In this document: positions 7,973 through 18,603 of the stretch, piece by piece | Layout: each line of letters opens with the position of its first letter | Position numbering within the stretch: the stretch's first letter is position 1 | Source of the DNA: Paenibacillus xylanexedens | Lineage (GTDB): Bacteria; Bacillota; Bacilli; Paenibacillales; Paenibacillaceae | Reading direction: 5' to 3' | Length of the DNA stretch: 64,000 bases | NCBI RefSeq assembly: GCF_017874615.1 | Contig: NZ_JAGIKV010000008.1 | Location: forward strand, 248,001-312,000 | The notes under the pieces: model-generated | Seen by the model: the letters and a program-made list of their open reading frames with translations, nothing else | Databases searched by the model: none | Told to the model about the DNA's origin: nothing | Program-made: the position numbers and the translations under genes

Positions 7973-9505
7973 TTAGTTCAAATACGTTAACGGATTTTCT
8001 ACCGTTCCATTCTTAATAATCTCAAAATGCAGATGTGTTCCGGTCGAACGACCTGTGTTGCCCATAACGCCGATACTCTCACCTTTTTCAACCACTTGTC
8101 CAACCTTAACGCCAATGCTGTTCAAATGACCATACAGTGTTTCGTATCCGTTACGGTGGTTAATAATGATGACATTACCATACCCGCTTTTCTGTCCTGC
8201 AAAAGTAATTACACCCTCATCAGACGCTTTCACATCGCGGTTACCTACCAGATCGACACCTTTGTGCTGGCGACCCCAGCGTTGTCCATAGCTGCTGCTC
8301 ATCGTTGCATTCGATACCGGCCAAGCAAATTCACCTGTACCCTCACCAACAACTTTCGTTCCGCTAAGGACAACTTCGGTAACGGCGACCTTGATCACTT
8401 CCTGACCAAGCCACTCTTCCTGAACCACTTCACCATTTTCTTTCGTAATACGGTATTGCATGCTTTTCAGACCGCTTTGGCCTGGACGTACGACTTTTGT
8501 TGTACCTGCCTTCAGGTCAGCACTTTTGCGCACTTCCACTTGCGGTTTGATCTCAATCTGTTCAACTACCTGCTCAACCGATTTAACGGTTACTGCTGGT
8601 TTCGGAACGGTCAAGGTCAATTCGTCTCCGATTTGAAGCGACGTTTCCTTGATGCCCGGATTATGCTGGCGAATCTCGCTTTGTGTAATTTCATACTTGG
8701 CAGCGATCGAAGAGATCGTATCTCCTTCACGAACCACATAAGTTACAGGCGCGTCTTTACCAACGGTTAAAGCCTTAACCGCCTCGGACACATCCCATAT
8801 TTTGTTTGGATCAGCCTTCACCACATCTGTCACTACATCTTCCTTGATGCCTACAGACTTCAGGGTTGTGCTTGGTCCCTCGTCTTTCTTCGAGGAGTTA
8901 GCCGATACCGACTTCGTCTTCAGCGAACTTCGCACCGCCGATGCCGATATGTATTTGTTCTGCACTTGTTCCAGGATTGCATCTGCTGTTGCCTGATCCT
9001 TCACAATGCCAATGACTTCACCGTCTACCTTGAGCTCCACACCTTGGGCGTAGGCTGTCAGCATGTCACCCAGTTTGTCCAGCGTCTCGTCACTGTTCAC
9101 TTCAGGTTTGTACGCTCTTACCGTTTCGGTTGTGATGCCATCCGTGTTCAGCACCATCTCTGCATCCGGATATTTATGTTGATATTCCTCAGTTTTGTCT
9201 GTAAATAGTTGTTGTAATTGTGCCTCATCTGCAATGGTACCAATCTCGCTACCTTTAACCATTACTTTATAATACGGTACGGTGTTTGCAGTAACATATT
9301 GTTTGCCTGCGAACCCGAGCGATGCTGCGATGAATACACCACAAGCTGCTGTAATGATCCATTTGCGCGAGGCCAGAACGCGCTTCTTATTCACACTGAA
9401 GGTGGACATGCTCATGTTGTTTTTGTCTTCGGCCGTCCGGTGTTCCCCGGATTGTTCGTGTACCCGGTCTTTGCCCGGTTGGCGTATGCCTCTGAAACCT
9501 TTCAT
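7973..9505 (-). CDS. LysM/G5/M23 cell-wall peptidase
   Basis: 510 aa, ATG after AAAGGAGAGAATC. Membrane anchor at about 48-66; a long extracytoplasmic region; LysM at about 255-300 (YVVREGDTISSIAAKYEI, a peptidoglycan-binding motif); a G5 domain at about 303-385; and an M23 LytM endopeptidase domain at about 403-505 with zinc ligands His414 and Asp418 (HKGVD) and HLH at 491-493. All catalytic residues are present, so it should be an active peptidoglycan endopeptidase that cuts peptide cross-links. The position next to walR suggests control by, or function with, the WalRK regulon, but that is inference. Single-gene unit with its own terminator. Confidence 0.93.
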   Translation of the reverse strand: MKGFRGIRQPGKDRVHEQSGEHRTAEDKNNMSMSTFSVNKKRVLASRKWIITAACGVFIAASLGFAGKQYVTANTVPYYKVMVKGSEIGTIADEAQLQQLFTDKTEEYQHKYPDAEMVLNTDGITTETVRAYKPEVNSDETLDKLGDMLTAYAQGVELKVDGEVIGIVKDQATADAILEQVQNKYISASAVRSSLKTKSVSANSSKKDEGPSTTLKSVGIKEDVVTDVVKADPNKIWDVSEAVKALTVGKDAPVTYVVREGDTISSIAAKYEITQSEIRQHNPGIKETSLQIGDELTLTVPKPAVTVKSVEQVVEQIEIKPQVEVRKSADLKAGTTKVVRPGQSGLKSMQYRITKENGEVVQEEWLGQEVIKVAVTEVVLSGTKVVGEGTGEFAWPVSNATMSSSYGQRWGRQHKGVDLVGNRDVKASDEGVITFAGQKSGYGNVIIINHRNGYETLYGHLNSIGVKVGQVVEKGESIGVMGNTGRSTGTHLHFEIIKNGTVENPLTYLN

Positions 9506-9612
9506 GATTCTCTCCTTTTCAGCACTTCTCAGTTCGCATTTCTGTCAAGACATCACCCATCGTGTCTGTCCCATGCTCGTTGATACTTGTATTGGTTGTC
9601 CGCAAAATCAGG

Positions 9613-9640
9613 ACTTTAGCTGCGCTCGTAAAAGTGTCAA
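9613..9640 (-). promoter_or_regulatory. Candidate sigma-A promoter of the M23 peptidase gene
   Basis: On the minus strand, TTGACA (9635-9640), 16-bp spacer, TAAAGT (9613-9618). The -35 is perfect and the -10 matches at four of six positions. It lies about 110 bp before the start codon. Confidence 0.4.
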
Positions 9641-9870
9641 AATTTTAACCTTTTATCACACCCGTATACTTTAACACAGGTTTTACACTCATTTCAACTC
9701 TATACGTCACACCGCAAAGCCACGCCCCGCTTGCTTTCCCTGAATTATCCATAAGATAGTACGGCTGGTCCATCACCCATTATGCCTCAACATCCGCTGT
9801 ACTATGTACTTTTGCTTGTAATTTAAGACTAGGTTCTAAGACCCAGTGAAATATACTTTATTTTTCATAA

Positions 9871-9915
9871 AAATACAAATAAAATCCCTCACCAGATCAA
9901 CTCTGATAAGGGATT
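9871..9915 (-). terminator. Intrinsic terminator of the methyltransferase gene
   Basis: Minus-strand stem AATCCCT / AGGGATT with an inner AGA/TCT pairing, followed by a T-rich run (TTTTATTTGTATTTTT). Confidence 0.75.
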
Positions 9916-9991
9916 ACGTAAACAACCTGTTTGTGGTTTATCTTAAACTGGATTTCATCTCATGCCACAATAGAAATTAACTTTCATGTCT

Positions 9992-10801
9992 CTATTCTTT
10001 GACTGCAAGAATTACAAATCGCTTCTGTTGTACTTCCCAGAATCCATTGTGCTCCATCTCCATATGAATATCCATTAACGGCTGACGGAACTGTTCCACT
10101 TTGAAATCAGGTACTTGCCACGGGATGGTCTTCAGATAATAGACCAGTGCGCCTATATCATAGAAACGCTGCGCGGGATTTGCTTCCCGTTGCTCCAGAA
10201 TACGGAATCCACACTGCTCCAGCTGAAGAACAGCACGATCCAGCTCCCATCCAGCGTAATCCGCTGGCATAGGAATGCCGAGCCGATCATTGATCTCCCT
10301 GCAATCTGACCAACCTACCTGTTGGGTTAGAAACAGTCCCCCTACCGCTAGAATCCGCCTAACTTCCTGCTCATCATACGACTCATGCCGATTAAGAATC
10401 AGATCAAATTCCCCATCTGCGAAAGGAAGTTGCGAATCATCAGTCACTGGAAGCACCTTCACTCCCAACGGCTGTAAACGTTCCTCTGCAATCGGTATAT
10501 TCGGGAGATAGCCTTCGGTCGCACATGTGTATGGAGGAAGGGGACGGAGCCTGGACAGCATTTCTCCTCCACCAGTCCCCATGTCGAGCATTCGTTCTGT
10601 TTGATCCAATAATCGGCGCGCCATCGTTCCATAGGACCAAGGCAATATTCCGCTCTGGAGTCGCCCACTCCCTGTTACATAGCTGAAATCCCAGCCACTA
10701 AACGGTTGGTCCACCTCTTGCAGTCCTTGCTCGTATCGCTCTTTCGTCGCCTCGGCAAACTTTTTTACTGATGCTTCTGAATTAGAATGATATAAGTTCA
10801 T
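9992..10801 (-). CDS. Class I SAM-dependent methyltransferase
   Basis: 269 aa from ATG at 10801. Rossmann methyltransferase signature: motif I (MLDMGTGGGEML), an acidic residue after strand 2 (ATEGYLPN), motif II/III region (LPFADGEFDLILNRHESYD) and a C-terminal GLFLTQQVGW strand. Substrate unknown; this architecture is shared by small-molecule methyltransferases (for example UbiE/RlmA-like), and no target recognition domain is visible. The start is uncertain: GGAGG lies 11 bp upstream of the chosen ATG, and a TTG at 10807 has a better spacing. Monocistronic, with its own terminator. Confidence 0.85.
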   Translation of the reverse strand: MNLYHSNSEASVKKFAEATKERYEQGLQEVDQPFSGWDFSYVTGSGRLQSGILPWSYGTMARRLLDQTERMLDMGTGGGEMLSRLRPLPPYTCATEGYLPNIPIAEERLQPLGVKVLPVTDDSQLPFADGEFDLILNRHESYDEQEVRRILAVGGLFLTQQVGWSDCREINDRLGIPMPADYAGWELDRAVLQLEQCGFRILEQREANPAQRFYDIGALVYYLKTIPWQVPDFKVEQFRQPLMDIHMEMEHNGFWEVQQKRFVILAVKE

Positions 10802-11159
10802 GTTCAATACAACCTCCAATTAGTGTATTCATAAACACAAGTCCATCGGATCTCTTGAATGCACCTATGAACGGAGGTCCACGAATTGGACTGGAGGTTT
10901 CTGCAATGTTGCCTGAACGTTTTTATATGTCGTGTTCTTTACTTTTATATTTCATACACTGTTCCCTCCTATAGACTAATAAAATAAACGTAAGCACTCA
11001 TTGCTCCAAAACTCGAATGCTACAACATCAGATTCTTTAATCATACAATTTCCATTATTTATTTAAATAAATTATATTCAATCATCCTCGACAAGTCCAT
11101 TACATTATGAATCAGGCGATACCCGTCTATGAGCACGCCTGCTTTCTCTGTCTATCATC
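10802..11159. other. Intergenic region upstream of the methyltransferase gene
   Basis: AT-rich. A possible pairing AAGTCCA (about 10840) / TGGACT (about 10889) could fold the leader, but I recognise no riboswitch or T-box. Downstream of the gene at 11160, a CAGGCG/CGCCTG hairpin (about 11113-11142) has no T-run, so it is at best a weak terminator. Confidence 0.4.
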
Positions 11160-11927
11160 CTACTCTGTCTGCAGTACTTCCATCAGGTTGTCATACTCTT
11201 CACTGGTCAGGTACTTCGAGATCACCTGTTCAATTTCACGCAGTTCCTGTTCCGTTAGGCCACCTTCCATGGCGCCTGAGATCTGCTGCATTTCTTTCTG
11301 CGGCAGCTTGTTCATGAGCAGGCTGAAGATTTTTTCTTTCTCCTCTGCTGGCAGCTTGTCCTTCGCTCCGGTGATGTCATCCGGCGATACGACAATGGCG
11401 TCATTGCCTGAAGAAGCACCACCGCTAGTCGATCCGGTTCCGTTCCCCGAAGCTGAACCACTACCCTGATCTGTTCCTGATTCGCTCCCTTTGCCTGTAT
11501 CCGTCCCATTGCCTGCATTTGTGCCTGAGTTTGATCCTCCAGTCGTATCTGTACCTGAACCTTCCCCTGTGCCCTCGTTTGAGCCGCTCCCTTGGGACGC
11601 ATTGTTGCCCGCATCTACGCCAGATGGACCGTTCTCCGTCCCATTCCCCATAACTGAAACAGCATCTTCCGGAACCTGCTCTTCGTCCGCTCCTGTCGGC
11701 TGATCTGTCGTCCCATTTCCCGATTTATTCCCTTCGCTTGTTTTACCGCCCAAGGCACCTTGGAACATGGCGGTTAACCCCATGGGTTGACCTTCCCACT
11801 GAATATTGAAACTCGCGAGTAGCGACTTCGCATATGACTGTACAATTAATCCGGTCGTGAGCAGTGTCAGTGAACTGACCAGCAACACCGTTAGCACGAT
11901 TTTAACAAACCACACAAGCAACTTCAT
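11160..11927 (-). CDS. Single-pass membrane protein with Gly/Ser/Thr/Asn-rich linker
   Basis: 255 aa, ribosome site GGAGGGAGAGAAAGGA directly before ATG. One N-terminal membrane helix (about 4-30: LVWFVKIVLTVLLVSSLTLL). Next comes a short folded part, then about 110 residues (about 63-173) dominated by G, S, T, N and D with many GTG/GSG/GNG repeats. The C-terminal helical domain (about 180-255) is rich in acidic and Lys residues (PAEEKEKIFSLLMNKL; TEQELREIEQVISKYL). I recognise no family. The layout is that of an anchored helical domain projected on a flexible tether. Between the purA terminator and the methyltransferase; probably monocistronic. Confidence 0.75.
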   Translation of the reverse strand: MKLLVWFVKIVLTVLLVSSLTLLTTGLIVQSYAKSLLASFNIQWEGQPMGLTAMFQGALGGKTSEGNKSGNGTTDQPTGADEEQVPEDAVSVMGNGTENGPSGVDAGNNASQGSGSNEGTGEGSGTDTTGGSNSGTNAGNGTDTGKGSESGTDQGSGSASGNGTGSTSGGASSGNDAIVVSPDDITGAKDKLPAEEKEKIFSLLMNKLPQKEMQQISGAMEGGLTEQELREIEQVISKYLTSEEYDNLMEVLQTE

Positions 11928-12040
11928 TCCTTTCTCTCCCTCCGATTATCCCACCCGTCTAGCATGCGCATGCTGGGGTCTGTGACTCTACTGTTAACCA
12001 GTATTGACGGAAATCTCGGGATTATATCCGAAAAATATAC

Positions 12041-12081
12041 AAAAAACCTCCAGTCATCGCTATAAAAGCAACAACTGAAGG
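12041..12081 (-). terminator. Intrinsic terminator of purA
   Basis: Minus-strand 15-bp stem (CCTTCAGTTGTTGCT / AGCGATGACTGGAGG with G-T pairs), loop TTTAT, then TTTTTTG. Confidence 0.85.
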
Positions 12082-12149
12082 CTTAACATGCCTAAGTCGG
12101 CAGACGATTCTATTTTATAATTCAAGATGCAATCTCTCTATTTCTTCGA

Positions 12150-13607
<1,458 letters not shown>

Positions 13608-13636
13608 AGTGTACCAGTACCCTTTTTCAAAGTCAA
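13608..13636 (-). promoter_or_regulatory. purA sigma-A promoter
   Basis: Minus-strand TTGACT (13631-13636), exactly 17 bp, TACACT (13608-13613). It sits immediately downstream of the PurBox pair. Confidence 0.75.
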
Positions 13637-13638
13637 AT

Positions 13639-13686
13639 CAAATGGCGAACAATTATATATAGTACAACTATAATGTTCGGGATTTA
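13639..13686. promoter_or_regulatory. PurR operator (two inverted PurBoxes)
   Basis: Two inverted copies of the CCGAAC-core PurBox: GGCGAAC at 13644-13650 and the inverted GTTCGGG at 13675-13681. The flanks are A/T, and 24 bp separate the cores. This is the arrangement recognised by B. subtilis PurR (WWWCCGAACWWT inverted pair). It abuts the purA -35 box, so repression by PurR when purines are plentiful is expected. The repressor gene is outside the window. Confidence 0.75.
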
Positions 13687-13702
13687 CCCCTTATTTCGAC
13701 AC

Positions 13703-13751
13703 AAAAAACCGGAGACTTCAGTCCAATCATGCTTGACTGCTATCACCGGTT
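13703..13751 (-). terminator. Intrinsic terminator after dnaB
   Basis: Minus-strand stem AACCGG...CCGGTT with inner CAGTC/GACTG pairing, followed by TTTTTTG. It ends the mazG-like/yybS/gdpP/rplI/dnaB operon. Confidence 0.85.
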
Positions 13752-13880
13752 CAAGGATACCCATTTCAATGTGAATCTATATCTGGTATTTATAACACAT
13801 GTTTAAGTCCAGTTATGCTAATGGTTGATGTTCGGGACAGACGGATTTGCTTCCTGATCGAAGCTGTCAGCACCTGCCCG

Positions 13881-15242
13881 TTACATCGCGAAGGCGTCAT
13901 TGTGCGCCCTCTCGTAATTGACGAATTTATTAAAGTTTTTCAGGAAGACCAGTTCCACCGTACCTACCGGACCATTACGCTGTTTGGCGATAATGATCTC
14001 GATAATATTTTTCTTCTCGGTCTCCTGGTTATAGTAGTCATCCCGGTACAGGAACGCTACGATGTCGGCATCTTGCTCGATCGAACCCGATTCCCGCAAG
14101 TCACTCATCATCGGACGTTTGTCCTGACGTTGCTCTACACCCCGGCTCAGCTGGGACAAGGCAATAACCGGAACTTCCAGTTCCCGGCCAATCTGTTTCA
14201 GTGTACGTGAGATCTCGGATACCTCTTGTTGACGGTTCTCCCCTGCTTTACCACGTCCACTAATCAGTTGAAGATAGTCGATCAGGATCATGCCAAGGCC
14301 TTTCTCTTTCTTCAGACGACGGCATTTGGCACGAATATCCGCAACGGTAATCCCTGGCGTATCATCTATGAAGATGTTGGCTTCTGACAAAGCTGCAATA
14401 CCCATCGTCAGCTTCTGCCAGTCTTCATCACCCTTGAAGTCACCCATACGCATCACGCTGGCATCCAGGTTGGCTTCCGCACAGATCATACGTTGCACCA
14501 GCTGGGCAGCTGACATCTCCAGACTGAAGATGGCTACCGTCTCCTGTGCCCGAATGGCAACGTTCTGAGCGATATTCAGGGCAAAGGCCGTCTTACCTAC
14601 GGAAGGACGGGCCGCTACAATGATCAAGTCACTGCGCTGGAATCCGGCAGTCATCTTGTCCAGATCGATAAACCCGGACGGAATACCTGTTGTTGTACCC
14701 TTATTCTGATGAAGTGTTTCCACACGATCGAATACTTCCATCAGTACGTCCTGGATCGCTATAAAACCACTACTGGAGCGACGGTTGGAGATCTCCAGAA
14801 TGCGACGTTCAGCTTCTCCGAGCATCGCTGCAACATCTTCGCCACCTGTATATCCTTCGCTCACGATCTGGGTTGCCGTACGAATCAGGCGACGCAGCAT
14901 CGATTTCTCTTCGATAATCTGAGCGTAATAGTCTACGTTCGCGGCTGTAGGTACACCATGAGCCAGCTTTGCTAGATAACTAACGCCACCAATGTCCTCC
15001 AGCTCACCTTTATCCTTTAGAAGCGAAGTCAGTGTCACGAGGTCAATCGGTTGATTTCCCTCGCCAAGCTGGATCATCGCTTCGAAGATTAATTGATGGG
15101 GTTTATCATAGAAATCCTCGGTTTGCACCCGTTCCATCGCTGTAATCAGGGCTTCACCCTGCAACAGGATTGCACCCAGCACGGCCTGTTCGGCTTCCAG
15201 GTTCTGCGGGGGAATCCGGTCGAATGACATTTCGCCGCCCAT
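13881..15242 (-). CDS. dnaB: Replicative DNA helicase DnaB
   Basis: 453 aa, the usual length (B. subtilis DnaC). The N-terminal primase-interacting domain starts PPQNLEAEQAVLGA. The RecA-like motor has Walker A ARPSVGKTAFALN, Walker B MILIDYLQLI and the terminal arginine-finger region. Hexameric 5'-3' helicase that unwinds the fork. ATG at 15242 follows GGAAGAG and lies one base after the rplI stop. Last gene of the operon and followed by a terminator. No intein is present in the P-loop region, a common insertion site in this family. Confidence 0.98.
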   Translation of the reverse strand: MGGEMSFDRIPPQNLEAEQAVLGAILLQGEALITAMERVQTEDFYDKPHQLIFEAMIQLGEGNQPIDLVTLTSLLKDKGELEDIGGVSYLAKLAHGVPTAANVDYYAQIIEEKSMLRRLIRTATQIVSEGYTGGEDVAAMLGEAERRILEISNRRSSSGFIAIQDVLMEVFDRVETLHQNKGTTTGIPSGFIDLDKMTAGFQRSDLIIVAARPSVGKTAFALNIAQNVAIRAQETVAIFSLEMSAAQLVQRMICAEANLDASVMRMGDFKGDEDWQKLTMGIAALSEANIFIDDTPGITVADIRAKCRRLKKEKGLGMILIDYLQLISGRGKAGENRQQEVSEISRTLKQIGRELEVPVIALSQLSRGVEQRQDKRPMMSDLRESGSIEQDADIVAFLYRDDYYNQETEKKNIIEIIIAKQRNGPVGTVELVFLKNFNKFVNYERAHNDAFAM

Positions 15243-15243
15243 C

Positions 15244-15687
15244 TTACTCTTCCGTTACCTGTACCTTCAAGGTTGCCTTCACTTCAGGGTGAATCTTGAC
15301 AGTTACTTGCGTTACGCCGAGTGTACGAATAGGCTCGTCCAGCTCAATTTTGCGTTTGTCCACTTTCAAACCCTTTTTAGACAACGCTTCTGCGATCTGT
15401 TTGCTGGTAATTGCGCCGAACAGACGACCGCCTTCGCCGGACTTGGCTTTCAGTTCGGTTACTTCAGCTTCCAGCTTCGTCGCGAGTGCTTCCGCTTCCG
15501 CTTTCTCTTCCTGTTTGATTCTTTCTTCAGCCGCCTTCTGGTTGTCCAGTGTCTTCATGTTGCCATCTGTTGCTGGACGTGCGATTCCCCGTGGCAGCAG
15601 GAAGTTCTGTGCGTAGCCCTCAGACACTTCTTTCACTTGCCCTTTCTTACCTTGACCCTTCATATCTTTTATAAAAATGACTTTCAT
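15244..15687 (-). CDS. rplI: 50S ribosomal protein L9
   Basis: 147 aa. N-terminal rRNA-binding domain (MKVIFIKDMKGQGKKGQVKE) with the L9 signature GYAQNFLLPRG, a long connecting helix rich in A, E and K, and a C-terminal domain (GRLFGAITSKQIAEAL). The start overlaps the gdpP stop (ATGA). Structural role in the 50S L1-stalk region. Conserved gdpP-rplI-dnaB linkage. Confidence 0.98.
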   Translation of the reverse strand: MKVIFIKDMKGQGKKGQVKEVSEGYAQNFLLPRGIARPATDGNMKTLDNQKAAEERIKQEEKAEAEALATKLEAEVTELKAKSGEGGRLFGAITSKQIAEALSKKGLKVDKRKIELDEPIRTLGVTQVTVKIHPEVKATLKVQVTEE

Positions 15688-17675
15688 TCGAACAGCCCCT
15701 CTTCCTTTTCGATTTCAGCCAGTACGTTCGTCAGCCGTTTTTCTGCCTCTCCAAGCGTTCCTTCAAGCTGCACGGCAGCATTCGTCAAATGTCCGCCACC
15801 GCCCAGTCGTTCCATGACAACCTGAACATTCATGCGCCCCAGCGATCTCGCGCTGATGCCAATCAGTCCATCCGGACGCTCACTAATCACAAATGAAGCG
15901 ACCACGTCAGTCATGTTCAGCAATGTGTCCGCCACCTGGGCAATCATCATCTGTGGAATCTTGTTACCAGGGTCTGTGACCGCCAGCGCAATGTTCCCGT
16001 ATACCATTTTAGCATGCTTTATGATTTCTGCCTTAGCAATATATTCTGACAGATCCTCTTTCATCAACCGCTGGATCATAATGGTGTCCGCACCGCTACG
16101 GCGCAAGAAGCCTGCCGCTTCGAATGTTCTGGACCCCGTGTGCAGTGCAAAATGCTTCGTATCCACCGTAATCCCGGCAAGTAGAGCCGTAGCTTCTAGC
16201 GGAGTGAATTGTACCTTATCATGAATGTATTGCAAGAGTTCGGTTACCAATTCGGCAGCAGAGGATGCATAAGGTTCCAGATAGATCAACACTGCGTCAT
16301 TGATGAACTCTTCGCCCCGGCGATGGTGATCCACAACGACGACACGGGTAGCAGACTGTACCAGTTTTGGCTCCATGGTCATGGAGGCCTTATGGGTATC
16401 CACTACCACCAGCAACGTGTGCTCGGTCATCATCTGGGTTGCCTGTTCCGGTGATACAAATGCTTTGGACAACTTCTCGTCCTTGTTCACTTGCTCCATC
16501 ATGCGTTCAATCGATGGATTAATTCCATCCAGAACAATCCGTGCTTCCACATTGTACAGACTGGCCGCTTTCCATACCCCGATGGATGCGCCGATCGCGT
16601 CCATATCCGGAATTTTGTGCCCCATGATGAGCACCCGATCGCTCTCCTGCATCAGATCACGCAGCGCGTGCGCAATAACGCGTGCTCTTACCCGTGTCCG
16701 TTTCTCCACTGCGTTAGACTTACCGCCGTAGAAAGACAGGCGTTGTCCGGACTTCACGGCAGCCTGATCACCACCACGTCCAAGCGCCATGTCTAGACTG
16801 GACTGTGCCAGCTCTCCCATCTCGCTGATGCTATCCGATCCAAACGCCAGTCCAACACTGAGTGTCATTGGCACTTTGAGGTCAGCAGTCATCTCCCGAA
16901 CTTCATCCAAAATGACAAATCGGCTCTGCTCCAGTTCCTGCAAAGACTTATGATTCAGCATCAACAGATAACGATCAGAAGACAGACGGCGCAGGTACAC
17001 TTCGTACCGCTTGGCCCAAGACGTAATTTCGCTGGTCACTCGGGCAATCAGTGCTGTACGCTGTTGATCGTCCATGCCTTGGGCAGCTTCGTCCAGATTA
17101 TCCAAAACGAGAATTCCCAATGCAAGGCGTTCATTTTCATATTTATCACGAAGAATGGCTAGCTCCGTAATCTCGTATACATATACATACCGCTCCTGCG
17201 GGTTATGAATAACTCCATAATGCCGATCATCCAACTGGAATTCGTCATGGAACTCCTTGGATGAATGTTCCTTCGTCCCATCCTTCTTCTCTTTAGGCTG
17301 AGGAAGTTTGGGAAACAAATTAAGTAGCGGATTACCCACCATTGTCTTCTCCTGGAACATCTCCGCGACAAAGCGGTTATGCCACTCTACCGTACGATCT
17401 TCGCTGTACAGCACAATTCCGAATGGAAGCATGCTGACCGCTTCCCCCTCCATCCGTTTGATCCGAATAGATAGGCCATTAATGTAGTCGTTAAGCTCAC
17501 GGCGGAACGCGAGCTCCGCCTTAATCATGACGATTCCCAGCGCCGAAGCCAGTATCAGACTAATCAAACCAAGCGTCCAGTTATAAATGGTAACGAACAT
17601 AACGAGCAACAGCAGCAGTATGAACGCCCATACGGTATAGTAGCCGTGCCAGCGTTTCTTCAGAAATTTAGGCAT
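15684..17675 (-). CDS. gdpP: GdpP c-di-AMP phosphodiesterase
   Basis: 663 aa membrane protein. Two N-terminal helices (about 14-55), a PAS domain (about 60-150; a haem-binding sensor in homologues), a degenerate GGDEF domain, a DHH domain with DMDAIGASIG, VVDTHK and VVVDHHRRG metal motifs, and a DHHA1 domain near the end with GGGGHLTNAA. It hydrolyses c-di-AMP to pApA, so it sets the level of a nucleotide controlling potassium, osmotic balance and wall integrity. ATG follows GGGTGATGAGTC. All DHH catalytic motifs are intact. Confidence 0.97.
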   Translation of the reverse strand: MPKFLKKRWHGYYTVWAFILLLLLVMFVTIYNWTLGLISLILASALGIVMIKAELAFRRELNDYINGLSIRIKRMEGEAVSMLPFGIVLYSEDRTVEWHNRFVAEMFQEKTMVGNPLLNLFPKLPQPKEKKDGTKEHSSKEFHDEFQLDDRHYGVIHNPQERYVYVYEITELAILRDKYENERLALGILVLDNLDEAAQGMDDQQRTALIARVTSEITSWAKRYEVYLRRLSSDRYLLMLNHKSLQELEQSRFVILDEVREMTADLKVPMTLSVGLAFGSDSISEMGELAQSSLDMALGRGGDQAAVKSGQRLSFYGGKSNAVEKRTRVRARVIAHALRDLMQESDRVLIMGHKIPDMDAIGASIGVWKAASLYNVEARIVLDGINPSIERMMEQVNKDEKLSKAFVSPEQATQMMTEHTLLVVVDTHKASMTMEPKLVQSATRVVVVDHHRRGEEFINDAVLIYLEPYASSAAELVTELLQYIHDKVQFTPLEATALLAGITVDTKHFALHTGSRTFEAAGFLRRSGADTIMIQRLMKEDLSEYIAKAEIIKHAKMVYGNIALAVTDPGNKIPQMMIAQVADTLLNMTDVVASFVISERPDGLIGISARSLGRMNVQVVMERLGGGGHLTNAAVQLEGTLGEAEKRLTNVLAEIEKEEGLFE

Positions 17676-17686
17676 GACTCATCACC

Positions 17687-18598
17687 CTATCGTTTTGATT
17701 TCGATATTGCCTCACGAAGCGGGAACGCCAGATCGATAATTCCGATAATCCGAAGCGGACCAATGAAGAAGACCGCAGCCGCCAGGAAATATGGTATAAC
17801 CGGATTCCATTTCTTTGTATGTGAGAGAAAGAAGAAGAAGCCGATCGCTTGAATCATGAAGCCCAGATTGATTAACGGCGACAGATTCATGGCAATCATG
17901 GTCCAGTATGTTCCATCACTTTGTCTGGAGATCACTTCGATCAACAATGCGAGGAAATAATACCAGATCAACGCACGCGGCATACGCCATTCTCTCGCTG
18001 GTGGAAGTTTCGATACCACCAAACCCATCACGTTCAGAATCGGACGAGCAATGGCGTGTGTAATAAAGGCCATTACCATCGACGTGACAACGAGAGCAAA
18101 CGGAATCATAAGCTGCGTTTGTTTGGCAACATCCTCGGTCATCTCAGGTGTCCATGCAAAACCGTTAATCATCTGATTCGATGAATTGGTTAACGGTTCA
18201 ATGGTCAATTTGACCACATCTTCAATATAACTGGACAGGTCGAATTGGAAAATGACACTGCCGACCAAGAGCAACAACAAGTATTCTGCCAACATCATGC
18301 CACTTCCCGCCATCAGGGCGAACAGGGCCGATTTGCGTGTTTTATACGCGTGACCCATAACGATCGCAGGCAGGGTAAAGATGAGCAATAGTAACAGATA
18401 GATGGGGTGGAATACGACCAAAATAACGGCTACGGGCACGAGATGCCATATAAATGATTTTAAAGATAATGAAGCATACAAAATAACTCCCGGAATCATC
18501 ATAAAAAATATGGCAAGTACCGATAAAGGAGTTAACAGCGAAAGTAGCAAGAGCAGATAGACTGCGCTCCAAACAGCTGATTTAAAGCTAAATTTCAA
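17687..18598 (-). CDS. yybS: YybS-family multi-spanning membrane protein (DUF2232)
   Basis: About 303 aa from a TTG start at 18598 placed 6 bp after AGGTG; other TTG/GTG codons at 18601 and 18607 are possible. Eight or so hydrophobic helices cover most of the protein. Family is DUF2232, nearly always upstream of gdpP. Biochemical function unknown; homologues have been likened to energy-coupling-type transporter membrane parts. Overlaps or abuts the stop of the mazG-like gene (AGGTGA), so translation is coupled. Confidence 0.88.
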   Translation of the reverse strand: MKFSFKSAVWSAVYLLLLLSLLTPLSVLAIFFMMIPGVILYASLSLKSFIWHLVPVAVILVVFHPIYLLLLLIFTLPAIVMGHAYKTRKSALFALMAGSGMMLAEYLLLLLVGSVIFQFDLSSYIEDVVKLTIEPLTNSSNQMINGFAWTPEMTEDVAKQTQLMIPFALVVTSMVMAFITHAIARPILNVMGLVVSKLPPAREWRMPRALIWYYFLALLIEVISRQSDGTYWTMIAMNLSPLINLGFMIQAIGFFFFLSHTKKWNPVIPYFLAAAVFFIGPLRIIGIIDLAFPLREAISKSKR

Positions 18599-18603
18599 CA
18601 AAT

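Larger units (their letters stand above)
9506..9991. other. Intergenic region between the M23 peptidase and methyltransferase genes
   Basis: Holds the peptidase promoter candidate near 9613-9640 and the methyltransferase terminator near 9871-9915. I see no gene in the remaining 9660-9870 stretch. Confidence 0.6.

Noticed and set aside
8027..8770. 247-codon plus-strand frame over the M23 peptidase
   Set aside because: Antisense shadow of the LysM/M23 coding region.
10820..10980. T-box or riboswitch before the methyltransferase
   Set aside because: No T-box consensus bases, no specifier loop or antiterminator/terminator pair.
11113..11142. Terminator for the 11160 membrane-protein gene
   Set aside because: The CAGGCG/CGCCTG hairpin is real but has a 17-nt loop and no T-run.
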